Shown one piece after another: positions 17,713-26,926 of a stretch of 64,000 bases of DNA (within the stretch, counting starts at the first letter, position 1; each line of letters begins with the position of its first letter). This DNA comes from SIG603 sp044432645 (GTDB lineage: Bacteria > Bacillota > Clostridia > Oscillospirales > Acutalibacteraceae), in NCBI GenBank assembly GCA_044432645.1, contig JAWXUM010000006.1, positions 15,580 to 79,579 of the forward strand. The letters are read 5' to 3'. The translations under genes were made by a program, and so were the position numbers. The notes under the pieces are model-generated. The model searched no databases, was not told the DNA's origin, and was given only the letters and a program-made list of their open reading frames with translations.

Positions 17713-17739
17713 GTATGGGCAGACCATTGGTCGCCCGTA
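17713..17739. repeat. GTAGGG-family hairpin (GACC/GGTC stem type)
   Basis: GTATGGGCAGACCATTGGTC then GCCCGTA. It is one degenerate arm of the dispersed family, between mnmE and mnmG. Confidence 0.6.
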
Positions 17740-17832
17740 ATATGGGAAAAAATCAAAGGAAAAAGGAACGACGAGGACGTCAAACCTTACGATAATACAC
17801 GATAAATATAAAACTCAATAAAGGAACTAAAA

Positions 17833-19701
17833 ATGTACAAATCTCAAGAATTTGAAGTAGCCGTAGTAGGTGCAGGTCATGCTGGAATAGAGGCAGGACT
17901 TTCAGCTGCAAGGCTTGGCTGTAGCACAGCTGTTTTTACAATAAATTTAGATGCCGTTGGCAACTGCCCATGCAACCCTAGCATAGGTGGTACTGCTAAG
18001 GGTCATTTGGTGCGTGAAATTGACTCTTTAGGTGGCGAAATGGGAAAAACTACTGACCAATGTTTTTTACAAAGTAGAATGCTTAACCTTGGCAAAGGGC
18101 CAGCTGTTCACTCTTTAAGAGCGCAAATTGACCGTAATTATTACGCTAGAGTTATGAAAAATAAGCTTGAAAGTCAAGAAAATTTAAGGCTTATACAAGC
18201 CGAAGTTGTCGACCTTAGACAAGCTGGTGAAAAGTGGGAAATTGAAACTAGAACTGGCGCTGTTCATCTTTGCTATACTGTAATTTTAGCCACTGGAACT
18301 TTTTTGGCTGGTAAAATTTTCTTGGGCGAGCTTGCTTACGAGGGAGGTCCTGACGGACTTTTCCCAGCAACTTTTCTTTCTAAGGGACTTAAAAAAGTTG
18401 GTCTTAATTTAAGAAGATTTAAAACAGGAACCCCAGCAAGAGTTAACAAACGTTCAATCGATTATTCTGATTTAGAAGTTCAAGAGGGCGATGAGCCTGT
18501 TGTTCCTTTTTCATACGAAACAAAAAAAGAGCTTAAGAATTCTGTTGTTTGCCATGTGAGTTGGACAAACGAAAAGACTAAAGAAGTTATTTTGAAAAAT
18601 ATTCACCGCTCACCACTATATGGTGGAATGATTGAGGGTGTAGGCCCTAGATATTGTCCTAGTTTGGAAGATAAAATAGTGCGTTTTGCCGACAAACCAA
18701 GACACCAACTTTTTATAGAGCCTTGTGGACTTGACACTGGTGAGGTTTATTTGCAAGGAATGAGTTCTTCGCTTCCTGAAGACGTGCAAATCGACTTTTA
18801 TAAAACTATAAAAGGTCTTGAAAATGTTGAGATTATGAGGCCTGCTTATGCAATTGAGTACGACTGCGTTGACCCTTTGCAAATGAAAGCAACTTTAGAG
18901 TTTAAAGACTTCAAAGGTCTTTACGGTGCTGGTCAGTTTAATGGTTCTTCTGGTTATGAGGAGGCAGCTGCGCAAGGTTTAGTGGCTGGTATTAACGCTG
19001 CAAGAAAAGTTAAAGGTCAAGATGAGTTTATTTTAGGAAGAGATGTCGCCTATATAGGGACTTTAATTGACGACCTTGTAACAAAAGGTTGCTCTGACCC
19101 TTATAGAATGATGACTTCACGTTCGGAATATCGCCTTGTTTTAAGACAAGACAACGCCGACATGAGATTAACACCTATTGGTAGAGAATTAGGGCTTATT
19201 TCTGATGAGCGTTGGGCAGACTTTTTAGAGAAAAAAGAGCAGATTGAATTTGAAACTCAAAGAGCTTTAAAAACTGTTTTTTCACCGACCGATAAACTTA
19301 ATGAGATACTTGTTTCACGTGAAACAGCGAAAGTTACTACTGGAATTAGGCTTGGGGACTTGCTAAAAAGACCTCAAATTTCATATGAACATTTAATTGA
19401 AATTGATAAAGACAGACCAAATTACCCCAAAGCTGTATTTGAGGCTGTTGAAATTTTGTTAAAATATCAAGGTTATATAAAAAAACAAGAGAGCGAAATT
19501 GCAGAGTTTAGAAGACTTGAGAACAAAAAGCTTTCTAGCAATTTTGACTACAGTAAAATTACTGGGTTAAGACTTGAAGCTATTGAAAAACTTAGCAAAG
19601 TTAAGCCACTTAGCATAGGGCAAGCGTCTAGAATTTCTGGTGTTAGCCCAGCTGATATTTCTGTGTTACTTATTTATTTAAGCTTAGTGGGTGAAAACTG
19701 A
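17833..19701 (+). CDS. mnmG: tRNA uridine modification enzyme MnmG (GidA)
   Basis: 622 residues. The FAD-binding motif GAGHAGIEAGLSAARLG is near the N-terminus, NPSIGGTAKGHLVREID contains the family signature, and DPYRMMTSRSEYRL lies in the C-terminal half. It partners MnmE in wobble-uridine modification. It overlaps rsmG (TGATG). The codons for VSRET contain a perfect parS at 19311-19326. Confidence 0.97.
   Translation: MYKSQEFEVAVVGAGHAGIEAGLSAARLGCSTAVFTINLDAVGNCPCNPSIGGTAKGHLVREIDSLGGEMGKTTDQCFLQSRMLNLGKGPAVHSLRAQIDRNYYARVMKNKLESQENLRLIQAEVVDLRQAGEKWEIETRTGAVHLCYTVILATGTFLAGKIFLGELAYEGGPDGLFPATFLSKGLKKVGLNLRRFKTGTPARVNKRSIDYSDLEVQEGDEPVVPFSYETKKELKNSVVCHVSWTNEKTKEVILKNIHRSPLYGGMIEGVGPRYCPSLEDKIVRFADKPRHQLFIEPCGLDTGEVYLQGMSSSLPEDVQIDFYKTIKGLENVEIMRPAYAIEYDCVDPLQMKATLEFKDFKGLYGAGQFNGSSGYEEAAAQGLVAGINAARKVKGQDEFILGRDVAYIGTLIDDLVTKGCSDPYRMMTSRSEYRLVLRQDNADMRLTPIGRELGLISDERWADFLEKKEQIEFETQRALKTVFSPTDKLNEILVSRETAKVTTGIRLGDLLKRPQISYEHLIEIDKDRPNYPKAVFEAVEILLKYQGYIKKQESEIAEFRRLENKKLSSNFDYSKITGLRLEAIEKLSKVKPLSIGQASRISGVSPADISVLLIYLSLVGEN
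19311..19326. promoter_or_regulatory. parS: Perfect parS site inside mnmG
   Basis: TGTTTCACGTGAAACA, exact match to the bacterial parS consensus and fully palindromic. It lies about 7 kb from the presumed origin, where ParB-loading sites normally cluster. Confidence 0.9.
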
Positions 19702-20405
19702 TGAATTTAATTGAAAAAGCTAAACTTTACGGCATTGAAATTAGCGTAAAACAAAATGAGCAGTTCGAAACTTACTCAAAATTGTTGGTAGAGTGGAACG
19801 AAAAAATAAATTTAACAGCTATTACTGAAGAAAATGATATAATTGATAAACATTTTATCGACAGCTTGCTTTTCTTGAAGTCGGTCGATATAAATGATGT
19901 TAAAACCTTAATTGATGTAGGTACTGGCGCTGGTTTTCCAGCTTTGCCACTAAAAATTATGTACCCACATTTAGAGGTTACTCTTTTGGACGGCCTTAAT
20001 AAAAGATTAAAATTTTTACAAATTGTAGCAGATGAATTAGGTTTGGATGTAAGCTGTGTTCACGCTAGGGCTGAAGAGGGTGGAAAAAACCCAGAACTTC
20101 GTGAAAAATATGATATTGCTACAGCTAGAGCTGTTGCAAACATGAATACACTTAGCGAATATTGCATGCCTTTTGTTAAAAAAGCTGGAAAATTTGTAGC
20201 TTTAAAAGGGCCAGGACTTGAGCAAGAAGTGAAAAAAGCCGACAAAGCGATAGAAATTTTAGGTGGGCAAATAGAAAAAATTGACCATTATATTTTACCT
20301 GATAAGGATAAAAGCGAAAGAAATATTGCAGTAATCAGCAAGGTTAAAAATACACCACTTAAGTACCCAAGGCACGGCAGTCAAATTAAAAAATCAAGCT
20401 TATGA
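19701..20405 (+). CDS. rsmG: 16S rRNA m7G527 methyltransferase RsmG (GidB)
   Basis: 234 residues with the SAM-binding motif DVGTGAGFPALPLKI, preceded by the conserved KINLTAI and HFIDSL. It methylates G527 of 16S rRNA. It overlaps mnmG by one base and is followed by a bidirectional terminator at 20418-20446. Confidence 0.95.
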   Translation: MNLIEKAKLYGIEISVKQNEQFETYSKLLVEWNEKINLTAITEENDIIDKHFIDSLLFLKSVDINDVKTLIDVGTGAGFPALPLKIMYPHLEVTLLDGLNKRLKFLQIVADELGLDVSCVHARAEEGGKNPELREKYDIATARAVANMNTLSEYCMPFVKKAGKFVALKGPGLEQEVKKADKAIEILGGQIEKIDHYILPDKDKSERNIAVISKVKNTPLKYPRHGSQIKKSSL

Positions 20406-20417
20406 TAAAATAAATCG

Positions 20418-20446
20418 AAAAAACCTCCCAAATGGGAGGTTTTTTC
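20418..20446. terminator. Bidirectional terminator between rsmG and the ParB-like gene
   Basis: GAAAAAACCTCCCA / TGGGAGGTTTTTTC stem with T and A runs on both sides. It serves rsmG (plus) and the convergent ParB-like gene (minus). Confidence 0.88.
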
Positions 20447-20506
20447 AATGAATATAAGGGAATGGGTATCTCGTACTCGTTTTTTAGGCTGTTTTGTCAC
20501 AGCTGA

Positions 20507-20875
20507 CTATTTTGGTATTCGAATAATACATTCAAAATAATGGGGAGTTTCGTTTTTGAAACTTGAAATATTTACACCTTTATCCAATATTTTTTTAACA
20601 ACATTGTCAATTGTGTTGAGATATATTTGAGTTGGAAGTTTATTTCCTTTAATATTATAGGTTTTAAGCATTGAGTAGTAAATATTTCTGCTTTGCTTAG
20701 GATTTAACTTGTTTTCAACAATGGTGTTTAAAAGTTTTTCTCTTATTTCTTTACACGAAATTTCTAAAAGCAATTTCGCATGTTCTGCTGTTAAATTACC
20801 TTTTTCATATATTTCTTGTTCATTTGGGTTTAGTTTTAAATAAGTTAGTTCTTCAAAGTCAATATAAATACTCAT
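20507..20875 (-). CDS. Small ParB/Noc-like DNA-binding protein (KorB-type helix-turn-helix only)
   Basis: 122 residues. The segment YEKGNLTAEHAKLLLEIS, followed by an amphipathic helix and VENKLNPKQSRNIYYSMLK, lines up by eye with the DNA-recognition part of ParB and Noc (LS-x-GHAR-x-LL, then a helix ending in E-x-LS-x-R-x-x-E). The N-terminal CTP-binding ParB/Srx domain with its GERRWRA motif is absent. In Bacillus, noc sits right after rsmG; here this gene occupies that place but in convergent orientation. It may be a reduced Noc-type regulator or a decaying paralogue. The upstream AAAGGAGAT ribosome site is good, so it is probably expressed. Confidence 0.6.
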   Translation of the reverse strand: MSIYIDFEELTYLKLNPNEQEIYEKGNLTAEHAKLLLEISCKEIREKLLNTIVENKLNPKQSRNIYYSMLKTYNIKGNKLPTQIYLNTIDNVVKKILDKGVNISSFKNETPHYFECIIRIPK

Positions 20876-20983
20876 AGCAAATCTCCTTTATGTGACTAAT
20901 TTTAGCATGTCCAAGTGAAAATATTTGTCGATTTTTAAGCTTAGATAAAATAATTTTTAGTACTATTTTTTTTCACATTTATA

Positions 20984-20992
20984 TGTTATAAT
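20984..20992 (+). promoter_or_regulatory. Extended -10 promoter of ruvC
   Basis: TGTTATAAT gives a TG-n-TATAAT extended -10 element about 40 bases upstream of ruvC. The -35 region is T-rich without a clear TTGACA. Confidence 0.6.
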
Positions 20993-21030
20993 AATTCTAT
21001 ATACAAAATAATATTATGTGAGGAAAAAAG

Positions 21031-21525
21031 TTGATTATTTTAGGAATAGACCCGGGTTACGCAACAGTTGGTTATGGTGTTGTTTTAAAACAGGGAAACC
21101 GTTATAAATCGCTTGAACATGGTGCGATTGTCACCCCAGCAAGTATGGATTTTAACAAAAGAATTGAAATAATTTATGATAGATTAAGCGAAATAGCTTT
21201 AAAATACAAGCCAGAGGTTGCCTCGGTAGAAAAACTTTATTTTCAAAATAACCAAAAAACAGCGATAAATGTAGCAGAAGCTAGGGGAGTGGTTCTTTTG
21301 GCTATGCAAAAAAACGCTGTACAAGTGCATGAGTACACACCACTTCAAGTTAAATCTTCTATAACTGGTTATGGAAAAGCCGAAAAATACCAGGTTATGG
21401 AGATGACAAAAAGGCTACTTTGCCTTACAGAAGTTCCAAAACCAGACGACACGGCAGATGCGTTAGCGCTTGCAATTTGTCATGGACAAAGTCATAGAAG
21501 TTATGGTTTTATACCCAATAAATAG
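21031..21525 (+). CDS. ruvC: Crossover junction endodeoxyribonuclease RuvC
   Basis: 164 residues. It starts at TTG (21031), with GTGAGG 7-12 bases upstream and no in-frame ATG nearby. GIDPGYATVGYG carries the first catalytic Asp, ASVEKLYF the Glu, and KPDDTADALALAICH the last two Asp. It cuts Holliday junctions resolved by RuvAB. The partner genes ruvA and ruvB are about 31 kb away in this window rather than adjacent. Confidence 0.93.
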   Translation: MIILGIDPGYATVGYGVVLKQGNRYKSLEHGAIVTPASMDFNKRIEIIYDRLSEIALKYKPEVASVEKLYFQNNQKTAINVAEARGVVLLAMQKNAVQVHEYTPLQVKSSITGYGKAEKYQVMEMTKRLLCLTEVPKPDDTADALALAICHGQSHRSYGFIPNK

Positions 21526-21552
21526 TAGAAAAGATAGAAATAAGGAAAAATT

Positions 21553-22977
21553 ATGGACAGAGAAACTAAACTTGCAACCCAAAGTATACCCAAACTTTTG
21601 ATTAGCCTTGCTATACCATCAATTTTGGCTCAACTTGTAAATATAATTTACAACATGGTGGACAGAATATACATAGGCAGAATGGCTGACGGCACAACGG
21701 CAATGTCTGCTCTTGCTGTTTCTTTACCAGTTGTTACAATTATAATGGCTTTTACAATGCTTGTTGGAACTGGCGGTGCGCCACTTACTGCTATTAAATT
21801 AGGGCAACAAGACAAAGACGGTGCTGACAAGGTTTTGACTACATCTTTTGTTTGTTTAATTATAAGTGCTGTTACTTTAACGGTTATAATTTTGATTTTT
21901 GCAAAACAAATTTTGTATCTTTTTGGTGCGAATGATAGCAATATTGTTTACGCTACTCAATATGTAAGAATTTACGCTGTTGGAACTATTTTTGTTCATC
22001 TTTCTTTTGGACTTAACGCATATATTACCTCACAAGGATTTGCGAAGTTTAGCATGGCTACCATTTTAATAGGTGCTATTTTAAACATTATTTTAGACCC
22101 TATTTTTATTTTTGTTTTTGATATGGGTGTAAGTGGAGCTGCTTTAGCTACTATTTTAGCTCAAGGAATTTCTGCTATTTGGGTTTTAAAATTTTTCTTT
22201 AGTCCAAAAACTATGGTAAAAATAAAAAGAAAATATCTAAAGCCAGACCCTAAAATTGTTTTTTCAATAGTCGCTCTTGGAATTTCTCCTTTTGTTATGT
22301 ATTTAACAGAGTCACTACTTCAAATTTCATACAACAATCAGTTATCTTTATACGGTGGAACTATAGCCGTTAGCAGTTACACTATTTTAATTAGCACTTA
22401 CCAAATGCTTAACTCAACAGTTATGGGATTTAGCCAAGGTGCAAGCCCTATATTAAGTTACAACTACGGCGCTGGTCTTTACAGCCGTGTGCGTGCTACT
22501 TTTAAACTTTTGATTATAATTGCTGTTTCTTTTTCATTGATATTTACTATTTTTATTACGACTTTTCCTGAAGTAATCGCAAAAATTTTCACAAATGACG
22601 CTGACAACATTGCTATGACAGCTTGGGCTATGAGTGTGTACTTTATGGGTTCTTATATATACGGCGCTCAAAACGCTTGTCAACAATGCTTTTTAGCCTT
22701 AGGCCAAGCCAAACGCTCACTTTCTATGGCTTTGTTTAGAAAAGTTGTGCTTTTAATTCCTTTGGTTTACATTTTGCCTATACTTCTAGGCGACAGCCAA
22801 TTTGCTATTAATTTTGCCGAGCCTATTGCTCATTTAGTAGGTGAAGGTGATAAAGTTTTCGCAGTTTTATTTGCCGAAGCTATTTCTGACTGTACAGCAG
22901 CTATAGTTACATTTACTTTATTTATGAGTTTCTATAGGAATTATTTACGACTACCAGACAAGGAGTGGAAAAGATGA
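21553..22977 (+). CDS. MATE-family multidrug/cation antiporter
   Basis: 474 residues with about 12 hydrophobic segments. The N-terminus has IPSILAQLVNIIYNMVDRIYIG and the middle has GISPFVMYLTESLLQ. These are typical of the NorM/DinF-like MATE exporters that expel drugs or metabolites using sodium or proton gradients. Its stop overlaps the polA start (ATGA). Substrate cannot be told from sequence. Confidence 0.9.
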   Translation: MDRETKLATQSIPKLLISLAIPSILAQLVNIIYNMVDRIYIGRMADGTTAMSALAVSLPVVTIIMAFTMLVGTGGAPLTAIKLGQQDKDGADKVLTTSFVCLIISAVTLTVIILIFAKQILYLFGANDSNIVYATQYVRIYAVGTIFVHLSFGLNAYITSQGFAKFSMATILIGAILNIILDPIFIFVFDMGVSGAALATILAQGISAIWVLKFFFSPKTMVKIKRKYLKPDPKIVFSIVALGISPFVMYLTESLLQISYNNQLSLYGGTIAVSSYTILISTYQMLNSTVMGFSQGASPILSYNYGAGLYSRVRATFKLLIIIAVSFSLIFTIFITTFPEVIAKIFTNDADNIAMTAWAMSVYFMGSYIYGAQNACQQCFLALGQAKRSLSMALFRKVVLLIPLVYILPILLGDSQFAINFAEPIAHLVGEGDKVFAVLFAEAISDCTAAIVTFTLFMSFYRNYLRLPDKEWKR

Positions 22978-25523
22978 GTTTACTTGTACTTGACGGCAAT
23001 AGTATTGTCAACCGTGCCTATTACGGCATAAAAATTTTAAGCACTAAAGACGGAATTTTCACAAATGGAATTTATGGATTTTTAAACATTTTAGAAAGAC
23101 TTAAACAAGAAAGCAACCCAACAGCTGTTGCAATTGCTTTTGACCTTAAAGCACCGACTTTTAGACATAAAAAATATGATAAATATAAAGGTACTAGAAA
23201 AGGCATGCCAGAAGAGCTTGCTATGCAAATGCCTTACCTTAAAGAACTTTTAGGTTATTTAGGCTATAAATGCGTAAGTTTAGAAGGGTATGAGGCAGAC
23301 GATATTTTAGGAACTTTGTCAAAAGTGTGCGAAGAACAAGGTATAGACTGCGTTATAGCAACTGGAGATAGGGACAGTTTGCAACTTGTTTCTGACAAAA
23401 CTAATGTAAGGCTTGCTACAACTAAATTTGGGCAAAGCCAAGTAACTGTTTACAATCCTGAAAAAATAATGGAAACTTATGGCGTTACTCCTAATCAGCT
23501 TATAGACATCAAGGCTATTCAAGGTGACAGCTCTGACAATATACCAGGTGTTGCTGGTATTGGCGAAAAAGGAGCAAAAGATTTAATATCAAAATACGGC
23601 TCTCTTTCATACGTGTACGATAATTTGGACAGTTTAGATATTAAACCTAAGCAAAAAGAAAAACTTTTAGTTTCTAAAGAAAATGCTTTTTTAAGTTATG
23701 AACTTGGCACAATTTGCCGTGAAGTTCCAATTGATACTAATATCGAAAACTATAATATAGCACAGCCTGACATGGCAAACGCTGCAAAACTTATGACAAA
23801 GCTTGAACTTTTCAAACAAATGGAAAAAATGAACATTATTCAAGTAAAAGAAAAAACTGTAAATGACCTAAAATTTACTTTAGAAGAAGTAAGCAACTGT
23901 TTTAGCCTTATACCTATGCTTGAGGACATGGGAAAAGCTTATTTTATTTTAGATAACGACAAAATTTACTTTGCTTTTGACGACTGCGTAAAAGTTGTAA
24001 CTTATACAGATGAGTTTTTAAAGGCTTTTGGTAAAAACAAGGCTATTAAAAAATACTGCACTAATGCTAAGGCTTTTTATAAAGAATTAAAAAGAAAAAC
24101 AGGCGAAGATTTAGTGTCCCTTTATATGGACACTTCTATTGTAGCTTATCTACTAAATCCGTCGTATAACTCATATAATATAGATGAAGTTTACAGGCAA
24201 ATGTCTGTAGAGCTTGCTGACAATGAAAATGCAACTGCAAGTTATGCATTTTCGCTTCCAATGCTTTGTGATATGCTTGAAAAACAGCTTAAAGACAACA
24301 AACAAGAAAGTCTGTTTTGGGACATTGAACTTCCACTTGCTATAGTTTTGGGCGATATGGAGCTTGTTGGTGTTAAGCTTGACAAAGATGCTACTACTAA
24401 CTTTGGTGAAACTTTAAAAGCAGAAATTGATACCCTAAATAAAAGTATAATTGAGCAAGTTGGCTATGAATTCAACCTTAATTCGCCTAAGCAGTTAGGG
24501 CAAGCTCTTTTTGTTGACCTAGCACTTCCACACGGCAAAAAAACTAAAACAGGTTACTCAACAAATGCAGAAGTTTTGGAAAATTTAAGGTACGAACACC
24601 CAGTTGTAGCCGATATTTTACAGTATAGAACTCTTACAAAACTTAACTCCACTTACTGTCAAGGTCTTGTAAAAGCTATGTCGAGCGACGGCAGAATTCA
24701 CTCTAATTTTAACCAAACCGAAACTAGAACAGGCAGAATTTCAAGCACTGAACCTAATTTGCAGAACATTCCTGTAAGAACTGATTTAGGTAAGGAATTT
24801 AGAAAGTTTTTTGTCGCTAAAGAGGGTTGTAATTTGGTTGATGCCGATTACTCTCAAATTGAACTTAGGGTTTTAGCTCATGTTGCTGAAGATAAAGTGA
24901 TGATTGACTCTTTCAAAAATGGAGAAGACATTCATAGCACTACTGCTGCTAAAGTTTTTAATATGCCACTTGAATTTGTTACTCCTAAAATGCGTAGCAG
25001 TGCAAAGGCTGTTAACTTTGGCATAGTTTACGGCATAGGTGCGTTTTCTCTTTCTAAAGATATAGGCGTAAGTCGCTTCGAGGCACAAGAATATATCGAC
25101 CAATATCTGTTAAACTTTTCTGGTGTTCGTGATTATATGGACAAAGTTATAAGCCAGTCCAAAGAATTGGGTTACGCAGAAGATTTATTTGGCAGAAGAA
25201 GATATTTGCCAGAACTTGCAAGTTCTAACTTTAATATGCGAGCTTTTGGTGAGCGTGTCGCAAGAAATATGCCAATTCAAGGCGCAGCAGCCGACATAAT
25301 TAAAATCGCAATGGTTAAAGTTTTCTCAAGGATTAAAGAAGAAAAGTTAGAGGCAAAATTAATTTTGCAAGTACACGATGAATTAATTGTTGAATGTCCT
25401 ATTAATGAAACAGAAATTGTGGCAAAACTTTTGCAAGAAGAAATGCAAAATGCAGCCAATTTAGCAGTGCCAATGCTTGCCGAAGCGAATTACGGAGAAA
25501 ATTGGCATATTGCAAAAGGATAG
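22974..25523 (+). CDS. polA: DNA polymerase I
   Basis: 849 residues from the ATG at 22974 that overlaps the MATE stop, with AGGAG at 22961. The N-terminal 5'-nuclease has GNSIVNRAYYGI, EGYEADDILGTL and GDRDSLQLV. The middle region has the fold position of a 3'-5' exonuclease, but its first motif reads FILDNDKIYFAF instead of an Asp-x-Glu motif, so proofreading is probably lost. The polymerase domain has DYSQIELRVLAHVAED, RSSAKAVNFGIVYG and QVHDELIVE. It fills gaps and removes RNA primers. Confidence 0.95.
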   Translation: MSLLVLDGNSIVNRAYYGIKILSTKDGIFTNGIYGFLNILERLKQESNPTAVAIAFDLKAPTFRHKKYDKYKGTRKGMPEELAMQMPYLKELLGYLGYKCVSLEGYEADDILGTLSKVCEEQGIDCVIATGDRDSLQLVSDKTNVRLATTKFGQSQVTVYNPEKIMETYGVTPNQLIDIKAIQGDSSDNIPGVAGIGEKGAKDLISKYGSLSYVYDNLDSLDIKPKQKEKLLVSKENAFLSYELGTICREVPIDTNIENYNIAQPDMANAAKLMTKLELFKQMEKMNIIQVKEKTVNDLKFTLEEVSNCFSLIPMLEDMGKAYFILDNDKIYFAFDDCVKVVTYTDEFLKAFGKNKAIKKYCTNAKAFYKELKRKTGEDLVSLYMDTSIVAYLLNPSYNSYNIDEVYRQMSVELADNENATASYAFSLPMLCDMLEKQLKDNKQESLFWDIELPLAIVLGDMELVGVKLDKDATTNFGETLKAEIDTLNKSIIEQVGYEFNLNSPKQLGQALFVDLALPHGKKTKTGYSTNAEVLENLRYEHPVVADILQYRTLTKLNSTYCQGLVKAMSSDGRIHSNFNQTETRTGRISSTEPNLQNIPVRTDLGKEFRKFFVAKEGCNLVDADYSQIELRVLAHVAEDKVMIDSFKNGEDIHSTTAAKVFNMPLEFVTPKMRSSAKAVNFGIVYGIGAFSLSKDIGVSRFEAQEYIDQYLLNFSGVRDYMDKVISQSKELGYAEDLFGRRRYLPELASSNFNMRAFGERVARNMPIQGAAADIIKIAMVKVFSRIKEEKLEAKLILQVHDELIVECPINETEIVAKLLQEEMQNAANLAVPMLAEANYGENWHIAKG

Positions 25524-25553
25524 AAATAAGAAGCCCCTTAGCGAAAGATATTT

Positions 25554-25580
25554 GTAGGGAACGACGCCCTCGTCGTTCCG
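25554..25580. repeat. GTAGGG-family hairpin (AACGACG/CGTCGTT stem type)
   Basis: GTAGGGAACGACGCCCTCGT then CGTTCCG. The stem GGAACGACG-CCCT-CGTCGTTCC lies directly behind a GTA edge. A near-identical copy is at 49817-49842. Confidence 0.8.
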
Positions 25581-25617
25581 TTATCTTGTAAATTTAAATT
25601 TATTGAAAGGTGAAATA

Positions 25618-26430
25618 ATGACTGATAAATTTATATGTCCACTTTGCAAAAAGCCTTTAATTTTAAATGGAAAAAATCTTGTTTGTGAAAATAATCACAG
25701 CTATGACAGGGCAAAACAAGGATATTATCATTTACTTTTAGCCAACCAAAAAAACTCAAAAATTCCAGGCGATAATAAGCAAATGGTAGATAGTAGACGT
25801 GACTTTTTAAATCAAGGCTTTTATCAAAAATTTCAAAAAGCCTTATGTGAAACTATAAAAAATTATACTGATAATATAAATTTCATCTTAGATGCTGGTT
25901 GTGGAGAGGGATATTATACTAACAGTATAAAAACTTGCTTTCCAAATTCTGAAATAGTCGCATTTGATATATCTAAATTTGCAGTAAAGTCAGCTTCTGG
26001 CACTTATAAAAACATAAATTTTGCTGTTGCAAGTTCTTTTGAAATTCCAGTTAAAAGCGAAAGTTTTGATGTACTTATCAACATTTTTTCGCCAATGGTT
26101 GAAAATGAATTCGCAAGAGTTTTAAAAAAAGACGGAATTTTCATTTTTGCAGTTCCTGGAAAAAAACATCTTTATGAACTTAAAGAGATTTTATATAAAA
26201 ATCCTTATGAAAACGAAGAAAAAGACACCGATTACAACGGTTTTAAGTTTTTAGAGCGTGTAAGTGTAACGGATGAGATTGAAATTAAAGACAACAAAAC
26301 CATTTGGAATTTGTTCTCTATGACACCTTATTACTGGAAAACTGGTAAAAATGGTAGTGAAAAGCTAAAAGAAGTGAATTACTTAAAAACTAAAATTCAT
26401 TTTGACTTTTTGGTTTATAAAAAGATGTAA
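25618..26430 (+). CDS. rlmA: 23S rRNA guanine methyltransferase, RlmA family
   Basis: 270 residues from the ATG at 25618, with GAAAGGTG upstream. A TTG five codons earlier is possible but overlaps the ribosome site. The N-terminal zinc finger has CPLC, then C and H in CENNHSYD, followed by AKQGYYHLLL. The methyltransferase fold has ILDAGCGEGYYT and AFDISKFAVKSA. RlmA enzymes methylate a guanine in hairpin 35 of 23S rRNA; members differ in the exact base and some give macrolide resistance. Which base is modified here is not decided. Confidence 0.85.
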   Translation: MTDKFICPLCKKPLILNGKNLVCENNHSYDRAKQGYYHLLLANQKNSKIPGDNKQMVDSRRDFLNQGFYQKFQKALCETIKNYTDNINFILDAGCGEGYYTNSIKTCFPNSEIVAFDISKFAVKSASGTYKNINFAVASSFEIPVKSESFDVLINIFSPMVENEFARVLKKDGIFIFAVPGKKHLYELKEILYKNPYENEEKDTDYNGFKFLERVSVTDEIEIKDNKTIWNLFSMTPYYWKTGKNGSEKLKEVNYLKTKIHFDFLVYKKM

Positions 26431-26473
26431 AAATCTGAATTTTACGATATAATAACAAAGAAAGGAAGATAGA

Positions 26474-26926
26474 ATGAAAATTTTATTTATAGATACTTTA
26501 AACACTTGCCGAAGTCCTATGGCTGAAAATATTTTTCGAAAACTGGTAAAAGATGATAACTTGGTAGATAAAATAATGTGCCAGAGTGCTGGAACTGGTG
26601 CAAATACTGGTGACGTACCAGAGGAAAAAGCAGTGGAATGTATGAAATCTTGGTATTTAAACTTAAGTTCTCATCGCTCACGAAGATTTAGAGCAGAAGA
26701 AATTCCTATTTGGGACGGATTTTTTACGATGTCCAAAACTCACGCATATATTTTGGAGCAATTAGGTGTTCCAACCGACAAAATTTACATATCAAAATAC
26801 ATAGATGACCCTAGTGGAAAAAGTTTAGAAGAGTACGAAAATTGTCGTAACTTACTAGCAAAGGAAGTCATGGTTTTTTATGCCAGACTAAAAATGGTTT
26901 ATGAACATAGAGATTATGAGATTTGA
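26474..26926 (+). CDS. Low-molecular-weight (arginine) phosphatase homologue lacking the catalytic cysteine
   Basis: 150 residues. It starts MKILFIDTLNTCRSPMAENI, matching the LMW-phosphatase P-loop (FVCTGNTCRSPMAE in Bacillus YwlE). The nucleophile Cys is Asp7 and the loop Gly is Leu9. The P-loop Arg13 and the Thr11 typical of arginine phosphatases are kept. The general-acid region YIDDPSGKSLEEY is also kept. The frame is intact with an AAAGGAAG site, so this looks like a pseudo-enzyme rather than a pseudogene. It overlaps rimI. It may bind phospho-arginine or another partner without hydrolysis; that is speculation. Confidence 0.8.
   Translation: MKILFIDTLNTCRSPMAENIFRKLVKDDNLVDKIMCQSAGTGANTGDVPEEKAVECMKSWYLNLSSHRSRRFRAEEIPIWDGFFTMSKTHAYILEQLGVPTDKIYISKYIDDPSGKSLEEYENCRNLLAKEVMVFYARLKMVYEHRDYEI

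Noticed and set aside
16987..17727. 246-codon open frame on the minus strand opposite mnmE
   Set aside because: It mirrors mnmE, whose motifs are unmistakable, and the product is Ser/Ile/Phe-rich shadow sequence with no ribosome site or family resemblance.
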